DNA of 64,000 nt, taken from positions 5,649,501 through 5,713,500 of the forward strand of contig CP114489.1 in NCBI GenBank assembly GCA_027186245.1, in the 5' to 3' direction. The position numbers and the translations under genes were made by a program. Below the pieces are notes generated by a model, which did not search any database, was not told the origin of the DNA, and saw only the letters and a list, made by a program, of their open reading frames with translations. Shown in pieces: positions 61,803 to 64,000 of this stretch (within the stretch, counting starts at the first letter, position 1; every line of letters begins with the position of its first letter). This DNA is from Coriaria nepalensis. Taxonomy: Eukaryota; Streptophyta; Magnoliopsida; Cucurbitales; Coriariaceae.

Positions 61803-63586
61803 TCATTCATTCTTCTTGTTCTTTTTGAACATAGCTTCAGTGTCTCCACTATAAGGGTAGACATGGTATGCATACTGCTGAAGAACAGAGAAGACCACCA
61901 TCTCTACACAAATCAACACATTCTGAATCGCTTCCTCGATGTGCTCCACATCTAGCCAAAAATGATGTGATTTTATGATGCCAACTGCAGCTAATACTTC
62001 AAGTATAATTCCCTGCAACAGAACATAGAGCATTTACATAATAATATTAATATTGATAGCTTCTTTGATTTTTAATAGATAAACCATATGCATATATGAC
62101 ATGTTTCAATTGATAATTGAGACGAATTGGATATTGTGGACTTAATCAGGCTTTTGATTGACTGGGGTTGATAAAGAACATTCAATTTCCAAGCTAACTC
62201 AGAAATCCAGAATTGAGCTCACCTAGGCTCAAGCTTTATTAAACTCACAAAGTTTGAGAAGAGCCTAACACTCATTTTTTTATTTACTTCAAATTGATTT
62301 TGCTCTCAATTATTTACAAGCACTTCAAAGTTTATGTTGATCTCCGCGACTTTTAACTGTAGTGTTCTTAATCACTATAAATATTGCTATATTGACTCAC
62401 AAAGCTGAGAAGAAATATAATTTTTTCGTTCCGGAACACATCACAAGTAAAGAGAACAACAAGGCAACATATTATATAATAGAGGTAGGTGGCGTTGGCA
62501 AGAAGAAAAAACTAAGACATCGAGGAGTATTCAAACTTGTACCTGCCAAAAGCAGAAGAATACAATCCCTTTGATGCATAGAAACTTGGCAAGTGGTTTG
62601 TGAGGTTCGAGTTCCTTTGCAAAGACATGGTAGAAGATGACGAGAGAATACAAGGCCAGTGAAACCGAAATGTTGAGGATAATGGTGAATGTCCAGCTCA
62701 ACCAGCTAGGGTAAAGCCCGACTAGTTGTAGAGTTATCATCAAAATGGAGCAAACAGGGCGGATTACTACAAATTGCCATGTCCAATGTTTAAGGAGGAC
62801 TAAAGTTCTAGGGTCCAATCGGACAGTACGGGGCTGCAATTAAAGAAACCATTCCATGTTAATATTAATTAAAAAAAATACAATTGATCTAAATGAAAAC
62901 ATTATACATGCTTTCGGCTTCAGTCAACAGTTCATGAGCTTGGAAACCACAAGTACATGGATTATGAAACTATGTTTGATATTCACCAATGAATAATCAA
63001 TAGAAGTGCAAAAAACCTCGTATTTTGATAAATCAATCTGAAAAAACTATGATTTTCTCAACAAGAGAAGACAAAAAACTATAGAACTACTTCCACACCT
63101 GAAATAGTGTCATTGGAAATGAGTGGTGAATTTCTCTTCCTTTGATCTCATCCGGTACAATATTTTTGCTGATTGATATTTTCAGGTAGCTATACATCAA
63201 AGCCAAGAACTTAGCAATCACCTAGCAATTGATAACCAAAAAAAAAAAGGAAAGAGACATTTGAAGTGATGTGACAGGGAAAGAGAACACTAGCTAGTAT
63301 ATGAAGAAAGCAAACTCACTAGAGCTTCATAGCACTCCTTAACAGAGTCTAAGAACATGAAAAACGCTTTGCTGCCCTTAATATCCAACAATCCCACAAA
63401 GGAGTCGATTGCATAAATAGGAGCCATAAAGATAATAATCAATATGGCCTTCTGTTCCTTTGGGTTCTTCCAGTAAAACGTATGCTGCGACAACAACTGG
63501 AAAGTGAAATGCATCGAAAGCATCGTACAAAATGCAGATCCTAAGATCGTGATTTGCCCTCGATCCATTGTGCTAAAATCAATCAT
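61803..63586 (-). CDS. DUF300 (LAZ1-like/OST-alpha-type) multi-span membrane protein
   Basis: Four exons, 63586-63320, 63221-63099, 62833-62543 and 62012-61803, join in phase 0 to give 296 residues. Hydrophobic spans alternate with conserved loops: QHTFYWKNPKEQKAIL, FMAPIYAIDSF, SVKECYEALVIAKFLALMYS, EIKGREIHHSFPMTLFQP, WTWQFVVIRPVCSILM, LFYPSWLSWTF-like, HVFAKELEPHKPLAKFLCIK and SHHFWLDVEHIEEAIQNVL. These are signatures of the organic-solute-transporter-alpha/TMEM184/LAZ1 family (Pfam Solute_trans_a). The C-terminus is a short lysine-rich tail. LAZ1 proteins sit in the tonoplast and plasma membrane and affect vacuole and brassinosteroid signalling; transport activity in plants is not settled. 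The protein most resembles At4g21570 from memory, including length and start (…TMDRGQ / …YTRGQ). The model appears complete. Confidence 0.93.
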
Positions 63587-64000
63587 GGCTTCACAAGTAA
63601 AGGTGAAAACCCAAATGAAAATCTACAAAAGAATGTTGGCATAAATTCAGAATCTAACCGGCAAGCTAAACTGTTGAAATCAGGTTGACAGGGATATTAA
63701 TAATAAGTTGTAAAGTTACTAGTAGTAATCACAGAAGACTAGGCTGCTAGAGACAAAAGGATTCCGATCGTAATACACATTAGAGATTCAGAAAAATACA
63801 TGAAGCCATTTTCAGTCAGTCAAATGATGAAAACTGTTTTCCATCCAGAAAAAAGAAATAGAAAATCCAGGATCATCCACATAGCATATAAAACATACAC
63901 AATTTCAGAACTTATCCTTGTGCGAATTCCTATAGATTTTCTCACCTAATCAGTGCGACGGAGGAGGAAGGAGATATAGCTATGCACCGACTCAGCGAAA
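63587..64000. promoter_or_regulatory. Upstream side of the DUF300 gene
   Basis: Non-coding up to the window edge. It may include a 5' UTR intron, as GT/AG pairs are present, but I cannot place it. Confidence 0.3.

Noticed and set aside
1..64000. CRISPR array, rRNA or phage-type system
   Set aside because: No regularly spaced identical repeats, no rRNA-like blocks, and intron-bearing plant genes throughout. I also saw no convincing tRNA by eye, though a tRNAscan-SE run would be needed to exclude one.

Overview
This window is nuclear DNA from a flowering plant, most likely a eudicot. The genes have many short introns with GT..AG borders, the spacers are very AT-rich, decayed plant LTR retrotransposons and LINEs are common, and the proteins belong to plant-only families (CBP60, DUF4408/DUF761, FBS-type F-box, VAL, LAZ1-like DUF300, type-II NAD(P)H dehydrogenase NDB). 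I cannot name the species from sequence alone. There is no sign of a bacterial operon, CRISPR array or plasmid.

Layout. 1-5.2 kb: AT-rich spacer, a broken Ty1/copia element on the minus strand, and a Ty3/gypsy-like 5' end whose LTR/leader is present as two tandem copies. 5.3-5.7 kb: a two-exon gene for a small secreted LysM protein (+). 6.8-7.7 kb: copia relic. 9.3-11.0 kb: an intronless ARM-repeat protein gene (-). 12-20 kb: copia and LINE relics with TA-rich spacers. 20.3-24.6 kb: a ten-exon external mitochondrial NAD(P)H dehydrogenase gene (NDB2 type, with EF-hand, -). 27.4-28.0 kb: RNase H fragment. 28.7-30.2 kb: a PPR gene broken by two frameshifts and one stop codon (-). 30.8-31.5 kb: FBS-type F-box gene (-). 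32.5-36.0 kb: WRAP53/TCAB1-type WD40 gene, 14 exons (-). 36.8-40.5 kb: calmodulin-binding CBP60 gene, 8 exons (-). 41-45.6 kb: gene-free, with a 1.49-kb tandem duplication. 45.9-46.5 kb: C-terminal relic of a VAL (B3-family) repressor gene (+). 46.9-49.5 kb: copia relic with LTRs. 50.6-53.4 kb: DUF4408/DUF761 gene (-). 54.2-55.8 kb: copia gag relic and an opposed LTR. 56-61.7 kb: gene-free, with two kinds of degenerate tandem repeats and foldback hairpins. 61.8-63.6 kb: LAZ1-like DUF300 membrane protein gene (-).

The genes are independent single-gene units, not a pathway. The strongest large-scale pattern is conserved gene order. From memory, Arabidopsis chromosome 4 carries NDB3, an FBS-type F-box gene, a WRAP53-like WD40 gene, VAL3 and a DUF300 gene in the interval At4g21490-At4g21570, and a duplicate block has NDB2 beside another FBS gene (At4g05020/At4g05010). 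The same families occur here in the same order, spread by retrotransposons and with the VAL member reduced to a relic. Exon borders were derived by eye from reading frame, splice dinucleotides and family similarity. Every multi-exon model given closes in frame.
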